A DNA stretch of 64,000 nucleotides from assembly GCF_014356525.2 (NCBI RefSeq), contig NC_052511.1, positions 14,307,942 through 14,371,941 on the forward strand, given 5' to 3'. This DNA comes from Nilaparvata lugens (taxonomy: Eukaryota > Arthropoda > Insecta > Hemiptera > Delphacidae). The position numbers were made by a program, and so were the translations under genes. Below the pieces are notes generated by a model. That model made no database searches and had not been told where the DNA came from. It was given only the letters and a program-made list of their open reading frames with translations. This document shows, piece by piece, positions 25,332 to 35,600 of this stretch (position 1 is its first letter; the number at the start of each line of letters is the position of its first letter).

Positions 25332-26900
25332 GTAAGTTTTCAGTAATAATGTACTGTCTGCTTGTTTTCTGTAATTGGAATTAATAGCTACCACAGAAAA
25401 AAGAAGGAACACTTTGTTCTTCTCTTTGTGGTGCTGCTGAAGGGAATTTCTGCAATACCTATACTATCAAAGCCTGAAGAAGAACAAGAATTCTGGTTGG
25501 TGACCTGTCAGTAGGCTATTTCAATTCATCATCCTTGATTAGTCTACAACCTTTACTCCAACCATTATATTCAAAATACTGGAAATCTTGACCGGTTTTC
25601 AACAAGCCTGACCGCTTGGCAATTACAAGCTAATAAATTAAAATTGACAATCGATTGATTCATTGTGACACTTTTTTCTTGACATTTATGTGAAGCTCAT
25701 GAATTTCAATATATTGAAACATGTTACTGATTGTCTTGAAAATTACTTGACCTTTCACTGGACATCACACTTTACCTTTTCCAGTCAACATTATTGTTTT
25801 CTCTACTTGTTTATTATCAATAATGTTTGTTGATTTTTTTCATGCCTGCATCAACTCACTAGTCTCCATTTCATTTTTTAATCTGTCATTTCTTATTGAT
25901 ATGATAATAACTAATCATTTCTTGTGATGGAAGTTCCACAAATTTTGCAAGAATTTTTGAGTGCTTAGTCTATTCTCAAATTTGTTTAATAATACATACG
26001 ATTGAGAATAATTTGTTACCAAGTCAAAATTGAGCTGATTCTACAAAGTGAACCTGTTGTTTTCTTGCCTCTACTTTTGATTTGATTAAAAATTCGCTTA
26101 CCATTTAACGGGTTCACTTCTGTAAATGTCTGCCCAATCTAATTGATCGTTGAATCCTATTAGTAACACTAACTTTGAGATTGAGAAATCGTTACATAAT
26201 ATAAAAATTATCAACATTTCAACACATAGTAACCAGGAAATAGAGGTGGATAACTGATTCAATTATTCGAATGTGTTCGGGAATAATTGTAAAAATCAGA
26301 AAGTGCTTTTACTAGATACTATACCAAGTTATACTAGATACTAGCTATTGCTTAGTTGTACCGGTATTTGTGTGCTTGCGTGCATGATGTTCAGGTTTGA
26401 CTGCGATTAGACAGTACAATGTAAATACATTCATGTTCACGTGTGTGTAGTCATACACAGTGTAGAATTGTGAGGGTGTGTACATGATCACTGCTCGTGC
26501 ATGACGATTCTCCTGTTGATTATACAGAGTGAAAACGTTTCGCAGTCTGATTAGGGAATTGGCAAACACATTATCACATTTAAATAGGTAATCACAGATC
26601 AATAGTAGACCAATCAAAGTATGTTCTTCTGAACTGAATCATTTATCTTGTTCAAACACTCTACTCAGCATCAGCGATTGGATAAGACGAGTGATTAGTC
26701 CTACAAGTTAGAATGGAATCGTGCGTAAATTATTGTTGTTCACTGGTATTTAGCACATCGATAATATAATTGGAAAAATTACAAACACATCAGATTCATG
26801 TACAGGGGTTTATGTAACATGTGAGAATATTGGACAACAATAATTATTATGGATTAGCCAGTCACTTCTGGATAGTAACTGACGGGAAAGTGCTAGCAAT

Positions 26901-27160
26901 CTTATAACTAGGCTCTGAGTACAAATCTAGAATGAACTAGAATTAAGTCATTTTAAATTTTTTTCAAAGATAATGTGATAGATGATACATGAGAAAAGAA
27001 TGTGGGAATCGATATGAGAGACTGACTGGCTCCTCTTATAACTAGGCTTCAAGCTGAAATTTCACATGAACTAAAATTAAGTCATTCCCATTTTATTTTG
27101 TGAGAGATTATTATATGCGAGAAAGAGTTGAGAATTAATATGATTGACTGGCTCCTCTTC
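26901..27160 (+). repeat. Degenerate direct repeat, two units
   Basis: CTTATAACTAGGCT at 26901 and 27035 opens two units. Each continues with ATGAACTARAATTAAGTCATT, ATATGA and GACTGGCTCCTCTT. The offset falls from 134 to 122 bp through small deletions. This is an old tandem duplication inside the putative intron between 25.3 and 27.9 kb. Confidence 0.75.
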
Positions 27161-27850
27161 GTGAAAGTTGAAGTCTCATGGTAGAGTCAATAATTTCAAA
27201 ATCAAGTAGAGGGAGGGTAGTTGTTGTAGTCAAATACGGTTATTTTATTAATAACGGTGTCCTGTTGAGAACATTATTATATCATCATCGGACAATCTAG
27301 TTCCAGTGGACTTGAAATATGTTTGGAAAAAAGGTGACGTTGTGAATATAGTGATTATTATATAGTGGGTATTATAAGTGATTAATGATTAATTTCTAAT
27401 ATCAGTGCCTATTAGTTCAACATTGTATATGATTCAAGTTTTAGGAATTTTGTTATGGAGATAAAGGAGCATAAGGACAATATTTCTTGTCTCTGATATA
27501 ATCAAAGCAAGAAAATTTCCATTCAACTGGTACTTCAATATTTTTTAGATATTCCCTTTATTTCATTGGAATTAGTACCGGTATTTTATGTTTATTTCAA
27601 ATTTCTAGATCCAGGGTTCAATTTTCTGCTATATACATGTAGATGTTGATTTGATAAAATAACCAAGATAATTTCCTGAAATGAACTGATGATCTGTCCT
27701 TCTGGTAACCTAATCATGTTCTTTATTTTATTTTAATTGGGTTTTTATATGTTTATTGGAAGTTTAAATGCAAATCAGAGTTTAGAAATTGATAGTTTTT
27801 GTCTCCACCAACTTTTTTTAAACTTTCTCGCAATGCCTTTTTTCTACTAG

Positions 27851-28056
27851 CTCGTGCCTTGTGGAAAGAGAGAAAAAGTAGAAGAACATGTTTCAATTTC
27901 TAACGGAATAACTGGTTTCAGGTATACTTGCTCGCAAGCTTATTGTTCTTGGCAAGTGAACGATTTGAAAAAACTAATTGAAATTGCAGAAAAGTATTTG
28001 CACTCGCTATTGATTAATCTGTCAAGGCTGTTGAGACCTTGCTTGATGAAGGCCTA
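27851..28056 (+). CDS. Candidate terminal exon, unknown protein
   Basis: A long pyrimidine tract ending TTTTTTCTACTAG precedes an open frame starting LVPCGKREKVEEHVSISNG. It continues through RYTCSQAYCSWQVNDLKK and ends ..LRPCLMKA before a TAG at 28054-28056. The composition is less AT-rich and more protein-like than nearby frames. It has four cysteines and a probable amphipathic helix (DLKKLIEIAEKYLHSLL). I recognise no family. Together with the candidate exon ending at 24747 it would encode a small protein of about 75-80 residues or more. It might be the last exon of a longer gene, or exonised repeat. Confidence 0.35.
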
Positions 28057-28797
28057 GGTTATATCCGCTACTGTAAATAGAATGTCAATCAATTCAGCAA
28101 TTGTGTGACAGTGTGAGAGAGTAAATTCAATACAGTATAATGGAATTGGTAACTGAGACTATGGTAATCAGAGCAATCAATCATTAAATATATGTGAATA
28201 TGTTTATGTATTCGAGTGATTCAGCATTGGTATTGCAATGGTTCAACGTCGAACCAGGTTTATTTGTATTATTATGATCATGAATTACAACAGGAATTGT
28301 GGTTTTCAAGCTGAATTATTATTATATTTTCCAACAGTTATGATCAGCAATTTCACGAGAACTCCCAACTCTCATCAAATTGTTGAAATATTAGTTTCAG
28401 TGTTCATTGCGCTCTTGGTCCCCTTTAATATTCTCCATGTTGAAATATCCCATAAAAATATTTCATCGTTTTAGTCCATCAAAATTCCTGCTTCACTTTC
28501 ATATTCTTTATTCACTTCTACATAATTCTCCACTTTTATTCTATTTTTCAAATATTTAAATCAATCCAGTGCATTATCTTATTTTGTTTTAAATTAGTAA
28601 ATAGGAGTTATCCCAAACAGGCGTACGTTCTACGGAAGAGATGATGGGTGAGAGTAAAGAAATCGAAAGGAAATGGTAGGCTATAGAAATATTCAGGGGA
28701 ATAGGAGCGCTGTCAATGAAACTTGCTTTCCATAAGAAAGATGTTTGGATGAGTCGAAAGCCTTGACATTGTAACAAGAGAAATATACTAATATTAC

Positions 28798-28989
28798 CGT
28801 TAGGTACGATATAGTACACCGGTTTGAGTCGTTTTTGTGGCGTTATTTCAAGTGTGAGGTAGCACACCAAGGGCGTTGAGAGTTGAGATGCACTTGTATC
28901 ATCATCATAACAGTCGAGACGATCAAGGTCATGAGTCATCCACCTGATGACCTTCACTGCACTGACATCCTTGTTTACACACATATCGT
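28798..28989 (-). CDS. Candidate internal exon, phase 1-1, unknown protein
   Basis: On the minus strand an acceptor with a pyrimidine-rich lead (TTTTTTCTCTCAATTC...TTGTCAG) opens a 192-nt exon. It ends at CCTAACG|GTAATA. Intron phase is 1 at both ends, so the exon is symmetric. The peptide begins DDMCVNKDVSAVKVIRWM, continues through HDLDRLDCYDDDTSASQL and ends near KRLKPVYYIVPN. Codon content is markedly less AT-rich than the flanks. The stretch SAVKVIRWMTHDLDRL is faintly like the middle of carbohydrate sulfotransferases, but I do not trust this as an assignment. The open frame continues past the donor for about 70 codons, with a more repetitive composition. Confidence 0.35.
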
Positions 28990-29363
28990 CTGACAAGTTC
29001 AATGAATTGAGAGAAAAAACGTTTTATAGGTGAATGACCAATAAAAATATGCTACTGTATTTCCCTATTCATTTTCTTCACTTCCATACTTCCCTAATAA
29101 AATCAAGCTGATGAATCTCCAAAATGTCAAAACGTATACGTTTACGATACGATACGATGAACGTTAAACGTATACGTATGATATTTAAGTTGTTGTACAG
29201 TGGCTGGTTCAATTCTTCTTTGAATTTATCAGAACCTTATTAAATTTATACAACAGTGGGAACAGCGGGAACGAAATTGTTTTGTTGGATAGACTAGTAG
29301 TTTTTCACTATAGCTACTGATTCCTTTTTTCCTTAAATTGATAGGTATATTTGATAAGATAGA
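28990..29363. other. Intergenic or intronic DNA with CGTATACG palindromes
   Basis: The only structure seen is a cluster at about 29130-29181. AACGTATACG and its inverted partner AAACGTATACGTATG flank a GATAC(GATAC)n run. Confidence 0.5.
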
Positions 29364-29640
29364 AGCTTTTCATTAGTGGGAATTCTACGAGAATAATATA
29401 TATTTCTCATTTCATTTCACAAAGAGTTGAATTTGATTTATCGAACGTATAAATGTTAAAAACTGGAGGATAAATGTAGATTCAAGAATTCAAGAAGCTT
29501 TTCATTAGTGGCAATTCCACATGAATAATATATAATTTTAACAGTTTTAAATTTTATTCATTAAGAGTTGAATTTGATTTATCGAACGTGAAAATTGCAA
29601 CTGAAGGATAATAGAAATTCAATAATATTCGGATATTGGA
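29361..29640 (+). repeat. Degenerate direct repeat, two units
   Basis: Unit 1 starts AGAAGCTTTTCATTAGTGG at 29361 and unit 2 starts with the same word at 29493. Both continue to GAGTTGAATTTGATTTATCG (29424 and 29575). The offset grows from 132 to 151 bp because of indels. This is an old local duplication. Confidence 0.8.
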
Positions 29641-30629
29641 AAATGCGAATAGCTTTCTTCAAAATTCTGTATAAGATTTGGTATTCAAGAAATCATTGAT
29701 TCAACTAAAGTCGTCACTTACTCTGTAATCAAGTATATCATAAAGATATAATATCATATCAGTATCATATCATATTTTAAAGTTTTTGGTAAAGGGTACC
29801 ACAATTTGTTATATTGGTTTTATTAATTTGATATAATTGTAGCCCATATAAGTTGAAGTGATTTTAAGTATCATAAACTATGAGAACACCTGGTGCTGTC
29901 TGATGATAGAACATTCTCAAATAAAATTCTTGAATTCAATACGAGAACGGAAATGTATTGTTTATTTTAACTCTATACACCAAAATGTATTTGATTCGAA
30001 ACTTGAGCATAGAAATATATAGCGGAAGAGCATAATCAAGCTCACTACTACCTGAAGCTCTACTGAAGAATACGTGAAGCTCACTACTGATGTGGCCTAC
30101 GCCTACCTCAAGAATGCACTACTCCACAAATCCTGTCTTGGCAATGCAATGCTATTACAAGATCTGTCTTCCAATAGCCCCAGGACATAATAAGGTAACA
30201 CTCCATACAAATACGGCAAACTATCACATGCCGCAAAAAATAATTGTCTTCTGCTCTGGAAAGCATCAGAATGCGACGCATGCAGGGAATACGTTACAAA
30301 CCACTCCTTAACGAACTGACAAATCTTCCAGACATAATAGACTTGAATCTCCGACCACAGGAAACTACTTGATAAGCATGTAGAGATGCATGTGGTAAAC
30401 TTTATATGTCCTATTAAAATTATAATGTCCTATTGTGATTTATAGTTCACGTGATAGTTCACATATCATTCACGATCTATTCTCATGTCTGGGGGGTATT
30501 GAATGGTCTATAATCGTTAACAACATAACGTAGCTAAGCTAATTTAAACCAGTTTTGTGGTTTCTACAAACACATTCCTATAGCTCCTCTACTTAGCTGG
30601 AGACATATCTTCCTATTTTTAATCATAGT
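29641..30629. other. Unassigned DNA
   Basis: No gene or repeat is recognised. A 73-codon frame at 30090-30311 (+) has no family signal. Confidence 0.4.
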
Positions 30630-31648
30630 GATCACATGAGATTTATTGCCAATCTCTACTGGAACCAGACAGCAAATGTCCAATGGGATAAGGAGTTGTC
30701 AAAAGAAGTAGAAGTTCGTAGAGGGGTAAGACAGGGCTGTGTGTTGTCACCAACATTATTCAATTTATATTCAGAAGCTATCCTCTCTGAGGCTCTTGAT
30801 GGATGCACATGTGGACTGGTTGTCAACGGTGAAGTTGTGAATAATCTCAGGTATGCGGATGACACAGTGTTGTTGGCTGGAAGTGCAGATGATCTCCAAC
30901 TGCTGTTGAACCATGTGAATACAACCAGCAATAAGTATGGATTGTGTATGAATGTACGCAAAACAAAGTTCATGGTTGTTAGCGGAGAACGTGTTGAGGC
31001 AACAGTGAGAATTGCTGGTAAGTTGGTGGAACGTGTACAAAGCTTCAAATATCTTGGATGTTGTGTCAATGAGAAATGGAGTTTCGACCAGGAAGTAAGG
31101 AGTAGGATTGAGCAGGCAAGGGCAGCATTTTTCAGAATGAGAGGGGTATTATGCAATCGGAACCTTGCTCTCAAGACTAGAATTCGTTTGTTGAAGTGCT
31201 ACATCATTCCAGTGTTGTTGTATGGGCATGAGGGATGGACATTAACGAAAGCATTGGAGGCAAAGCTGCAGGCGTTTGAACTGTGGTTGTATCGGCGCAT
31301 TCTTCGTATTTCATGGACAGAAAGGGTGAGGAATTCTGAGGTATTGGAACGAATTGGGACTACAGTGGAGGCTCTTTACTGTATTAAGAGTCAGAAGCTT
31401 CAGTATTTTGGACATGTGATGCGCAATGAGAAGTACAGATTCCTGCAGTTGATAATGGAGGGCAAGATTGAAGGAAGACGCCGGCCTGGAAGAAGGAAAA
31501 CATCCTGGTTAAAGAACCTGAGAGAGTGGTTCAACATTGACTCAACATCTCTGTTCCGAGCTGCAGTCAATAGAATCCAAATTGCATTGATGATCGCCAA
31601 TCTCCGTCGCGGAGCCGGCATATAGAAGAAGAAGAAGATCACATGAGA
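30630..31648 (+). mobile_element. 5'-truncated RTE-like non-LTR retrotransposon with TSD
   Basis: GATCACATGAGA is present exactly at 30630-30641 and 31637-31648, with different bases on both outer sides. This is a 12-bp target-site duplication. Between them lies 995 bp ending in an (AAG)n tail (31626-31636) directly after the stop codon, so there is almost no 3' UTR. The 5' part of the element (endonuclease and RT fingers) is missing, as is typical when target-primed reverse transcription stops early. The intact frame and the exact duplication indicate a recent insertion. Confidence 0.92.
30636..31625 (+). CDS. Reverse transcriptase C-terminal fragment (RTE-like)
   Basis: A 329-codon frame encodes the palm and C-terminal part of a non-LTR retrotransposon reverse transcriptase. 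Motifs in order: IANLYWNQTA (residues 4-13); GVRQGCVLSP (30-39); the catalytic YADD at 73-76, within LRYADDTVLLAG; GLCMNVRKTK (102-111); FKYLGC (137-142). The usual C-terminal region follows, with SWTERVRNSEVLERI (226-240), YFGHVMRNE (257-265) and GRRRPGRRKTSWLKNL (280-295). The endonuclease domain and the first RT motifs are absent. The ATG at 30636 lies inside the duplicated host target sequence, so the apparent start codon belongs to the genome, not the element. The fragment therefore cannot mobilise itself. The RTE clade is inferred from the motif style and the short tail. Confidence 0.93.
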   Translation: MRFIANLYWNQTANVQWDKELSKEVEVRRGVRQGCVLSPTLFNLYSEAILSEALDGCTCGLVVNGEVVNNLRYADDTVLLAGSADDLQLLLNHVNTTSNKYGLCMNVRKTKFMVVSGERVEATVRIAGKLVERVQSFKYLGCCVNEKWSFDQEVRSRIEQARAAFFRMRGVLCNRNLALKTRIRLLKCYIIPVLLYGHEGWTLTKALEAKLQAFELWLYRRILRISWTERVRNSEVLERIGTTVEALYCIKSQKLQYFGHVMRNEKYRFLQLIMEGKIEGRRRPGRRKTSWLKNLREWFNIDSTSLFRAAVNRIQIALMIANLRRGAGI

Positions 31649-32078
31649 AATTCACTGGTCATCAATTGAGACTGCTCCTTATGAAGTGTTAATGTGTAGG
31701 CCTAAATACTGTAAATAGTAAGTGGTAGCCTAATAGTGTAAATTACACTAACAATAATTATCATAATAATGTATTACAATTGATTTGTTGTATTTCTAGT
31801 AGCGTGATTACTCTTAGAAAATTCATGAAATAATTATTTTTCAGATAGCAAACAATTCCCGATGAATGGGTGAATGACGATGTGAAACCTCCAGCCTCAG
31901 ATTGAAAAACTAATTGAAAGCTAGCGGATTCATTCAGGCATGATAAACCGTAAGCAACTATTTTTTTACTGTTTATGAATTTTTAAAGATATTAATCACC
32001 AATTGAGATTACAAGAATAGAATTTCCATAGTAGCCGTGTCTGTTAGATACTTAATTTGTACATTTTTCTTGACGAAG
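31649..32078. other. Unassigned DNA
   Basis: Nothing recognised. Confidence 0.4.
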
Positions 32079-32229
32079 GCATATTGTTCATATTAAATGA
32101 AAAAGACTAAGAAATTGTCAAAACATCAAGTAAATCTGTGGTTTTTTGACAATTTCTTAGTCTTTTTCATTTAATATGGATAATTACTACAAAATCAACT
32201 TCTCAACTATACAAAAAGCATATTGTTCA
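32079..32229 (+). mobile_element. Small hairpin-headed insertion with 12-bp duplication
   Basis: GCATATTGTTCA occurs at 32079-32090 and 32218-32229. The 127 bp between begins with a perfect 35-bp inverted repeat. Its arms are 32089-32123 and 32144-32178 (arm core AAAGACTAAGAAATTGTC), around a 20-bp loop. A unique tail ending ACTATACAAAAA follows. A duplicated target plus an A-rich 3' end suggests retroposition. The fold-back head suggests snap-back or template-switched synthesis during insertion. The source family is not identified. Confidence 0.75.
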
Positions 32230-32372
32230 AGTTTTAATAAAAATGTTATTTCCATATTATTGACCTTCACCTACCAGACAGCAGGGGAAGGAACCAATCG
32301 AAGTCTACAAGAGCTTCAGTTTGTTATATTCTATATATTTTTTCCCATATGAGGAATGCTTCTAGAATTTTA

Positions 32373-32639
32373 TCTATACTAATAAAGTAATAATAATATA
32401 CTGATAATAGAGTAAAGAACTGGCTCATACACGTGTAAAGGGTAGGAAAATTATGTTTGACGCATCATCACGTCTGAACTACTGGACTGATTAACTTGAA
32501 ATTTTGCATAAATATTCTTAATTAACCGAGGATGGTTATAGGCTATTTTCAATTCTTTAAGATTTCATTTTGATTTCTTCAAGTTTTCAGTTTGTCATGT
32601 TTCAAAACAGACCCTTGCGAACCAAGGGTTCCTGCTAGT
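32373..32639 (-). mobile_element. Degenerate dispersed element copy (-)
   Basis: The reverse complement starts ACTAGCAGGAACCC and passes through GACAAACTGAAAACTTGA and TCCAGTAGTTCAGACGTGAT. It ends CTTTATTAGTATAGATA, a 3' end style common to insect non-LTR-derived repeats. It is a more complete relative of 18168-18366 and lacks any ORF. Confidence 0.65.
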
Positions 32640-35600
32640 TACTTACTAAATAAATAATTGGAGATCACCAAGCGGAGCTCTCTCATTGCTCTTCCATAAA
32701 AACATCGATGAATTATTTCTAGTAGCCTACTTTTGATTCTCGATCGCTTGAAAACACACTCAATTTTTCACATGAAAGATCACTCAGTTTAGGCCCTGCC
32801 TGCTAGAAGATTCGAAGAACGATAGATGATATTAATCACTTTCCATTTCGGCAGGAATGCCGCCCTATCAGATGTGCGGTAATCTGCTTCGTTCATCTGA
32901 TTTCGTCAATGTTTTCGAACCAGTGACCTACAAACCATTCAAAACTGTGCTGACTTCACAAGTGCTCATCAAGAGTGTTCTGAATTCTCTGAGAGTCGAT
33001 TACAATATTTGTTGTTCATCAGCATAATTAATCTTCTAAGAAAAACGTCTATAGTGGTATGAGTCAGTGTTTTGAGTTTGGAGTTATCCTAATAACACCT
33101 TCTCACGTAACTCTATTAAAAAATATGTGAAACTTTATTGTATATATTTCTTGAATCTTGGTCTGATATACGTTCGTGGTTCATCTCAACTGGATCATCA
33201 ATCCAGTTATATTGATGATGAAGATTGAGAGTAAAAAGTATATGTTTTATCAAAATGCGAAGTAATTGTTATCACCACCAATGCATCGATCGTTCTAAAC
33301 TCATTCAAACTCAGAGAATTTGCTTTTCAAAAATGTGATAGCTATGAAATAGAATCAGTTTCATATATTGACTAGTTTGAACAAGTCTCTCCATGAATTG
33401 GAGTACTTTCAGTGTGAAAGATGTCACGAATCAATATTTTAGCTCTGCAGCTGAGGTGAGTGAGTCATCATAACTTTTCTCTGTGGATTACTGCTACTCT
33501 ATGTTATTCGTTTCCCAAAATACTTTTCACACATTATTTCCAATGCCATTTACAAAAAAATATTAATTTTTATAATATTTTTTAATATTTTAAAAATATC
33601 AATTTTATTAAAAAAAATACTATCAATTTTTAAAATTTGAATACCCCATACGGTTCAACAATTATTTCCTACCAAGAAACTAATAATTATTACTAGCTAA
33701 GATGTTATGAAACATGTGTGGTAAGTAGTTTCAAGTTGAGGTACACTAGCGTATGAAATTGATTGTAGCAATAATTTGAATGGAAATATTCCCAAACTCT
33801 AAGTGATTTATTGGTGATCAATACTATGCCATCAAGCTACATTTGGAAGTTTCTAAATAATTATAAAACTCGAAAGCTCCTTGTTCAGAGTAGAATACAA
33901 AAAAAAGATTATCTATAATCTACATGCTTGATCACACAAGTTCGTATGAGTACATTCTCGATCAAATCTAAATTATTTTTTGATCTCATACCAGCATCAA
34001 TCTGGCTATTGGTTTTGGATGTATATAGATGCACCGTGTTTCACATAAATAGGTAGATGATTAAATATTCTCAACTTGCTGAAAAGGATCCAATTTTGGC
34101 AGAAGAGCTTTGTGAATATTATCTGCATTACTTCTTTCTGATAAGATTTTGATCAGGAACTCCTGCCAGTCAGAAGAAAGACTTATGAGAATTATCTCCA
34201 TTATTTCATCAAATAAAATTTATTTATTCAGCAAAGAATGAAGAAAGCTTTGGGTATTTTTGTTATCTAGTCTCTACGTTAGTCTTCACACTGCAATCAA
34301 TTAAACACCTGAAAATATACGTCCTCGCCCCCGTATTGATTGATTAGTTCAAGACTATATCAGTATAACACTCCATAGAGCATTATTCAATGTCCACCTA
34401 ACTGGTCCAGTCAGCTCAAGATAGAAATGGAGAGTAGAAATTCGAAGCTGTTTTTCACTTATTGAAACGGGGTCAAATGCACTGGACCCCTGTGGGCTTC
34501 TAGACGGCACCAACAACATTGCACACGAGTTGACCATATCTGTTCACGATGCAGTGAAGGTTACATATTGAGCTCCCTCCCCCCACTCATTACCCCTCGA
34601 CCCAGAATCCGCCCCCTATTATAAACGCCTGCATTTTTTCTATGAAGCGCATGCTGGAAGTTCACACGAGCCGATTTGTGACCACACCCCTTTCGCTTAT
34701 TGGTTGTATAACCTGTGTTTCATTGTAATATCTGGACTAACGCCTATAAAGTGGTAATTTATTCAGTGTTTCAATGCAATCTGGTGTACTTGAGTTTTAT
34801 TTGTTATGTTTATTGGAGTCTATTTATCGATATTGAAGGAGGACAAGAAATAATAATGCATTGAGTACGGTGTCTAGTTGTTGACTTTTGTGGAAATGTA
34901 GACTAGATCAAGAGAGGAGGAGAGACTGGAAAAAGAGATTGATTCTTAAATAGTTGAATTGTTGTCCAATTGAGAACATGCAAATTGTTAACTGGAATAG
35001 AGGAAATTAGTAAGCCCAATCAAGAACTTGAACCAATAATTTTGTATAATATGAGTTTCTGAAAATCGAAATGATGAAAATTTCTGCAGCTTTATAATAA
35101 ACTAGACATGATTATTATTTGTGATGTTTGTGCATAAATAATGGAATTAGCAAAAGGGTGGTTCAAGCCGGGATTCTGACATATACCTAAAATTCAGACC
35201 AGGCTGGAATTGCAATCCCAGACTGTAACAACATACCGGCTTGTGTAGCTTCGAATGAAAATATTTCCAATTCCATTTTGGAACTTCTGTTTGCCATCTA
35301 TCATTATTTTCCTATGGATTATCGTGAATACACGCAATACCATTAACAAAGCTTGAAATATTTTCTCGTATTATGGGAGAGTTAAATGCTTATCTTTGAG
35401 AAAAATTCGTGAGTGTTATCACGCAATACTTGTCTTGAGGCTCTCAACTGGACTTTATGACTGATTATTATAATCAAGTCACTTAATTAGAAAACCGTAA
35501 AAACCTATGAGCTCATCACGTATCCCGGATCTAACTATCCAAACTTGTAACTAAAATTCCCTGTGAGTGAATCTTCTCGATATGCTGGGGTTCTTAGAAT

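Noticed and set aside
30656..31174. 172-codon and other minus-strand frames opposite the RT fragment
   Set aside because: Antisense shadows of the reverse transcriptase frame.
34740..34770. TATA (CCTATAAAG) plus TCAGT promoter
   Set aside because: The T of TATA is only about 20 nt from the initiator A and there is no DPE at +28, so the core geometry is wrong.
35155..35175. tRNA B-box-like GTGGTTCAAGCCGGG
   Set aside because: No A-box or cloverleaf arms upstream.
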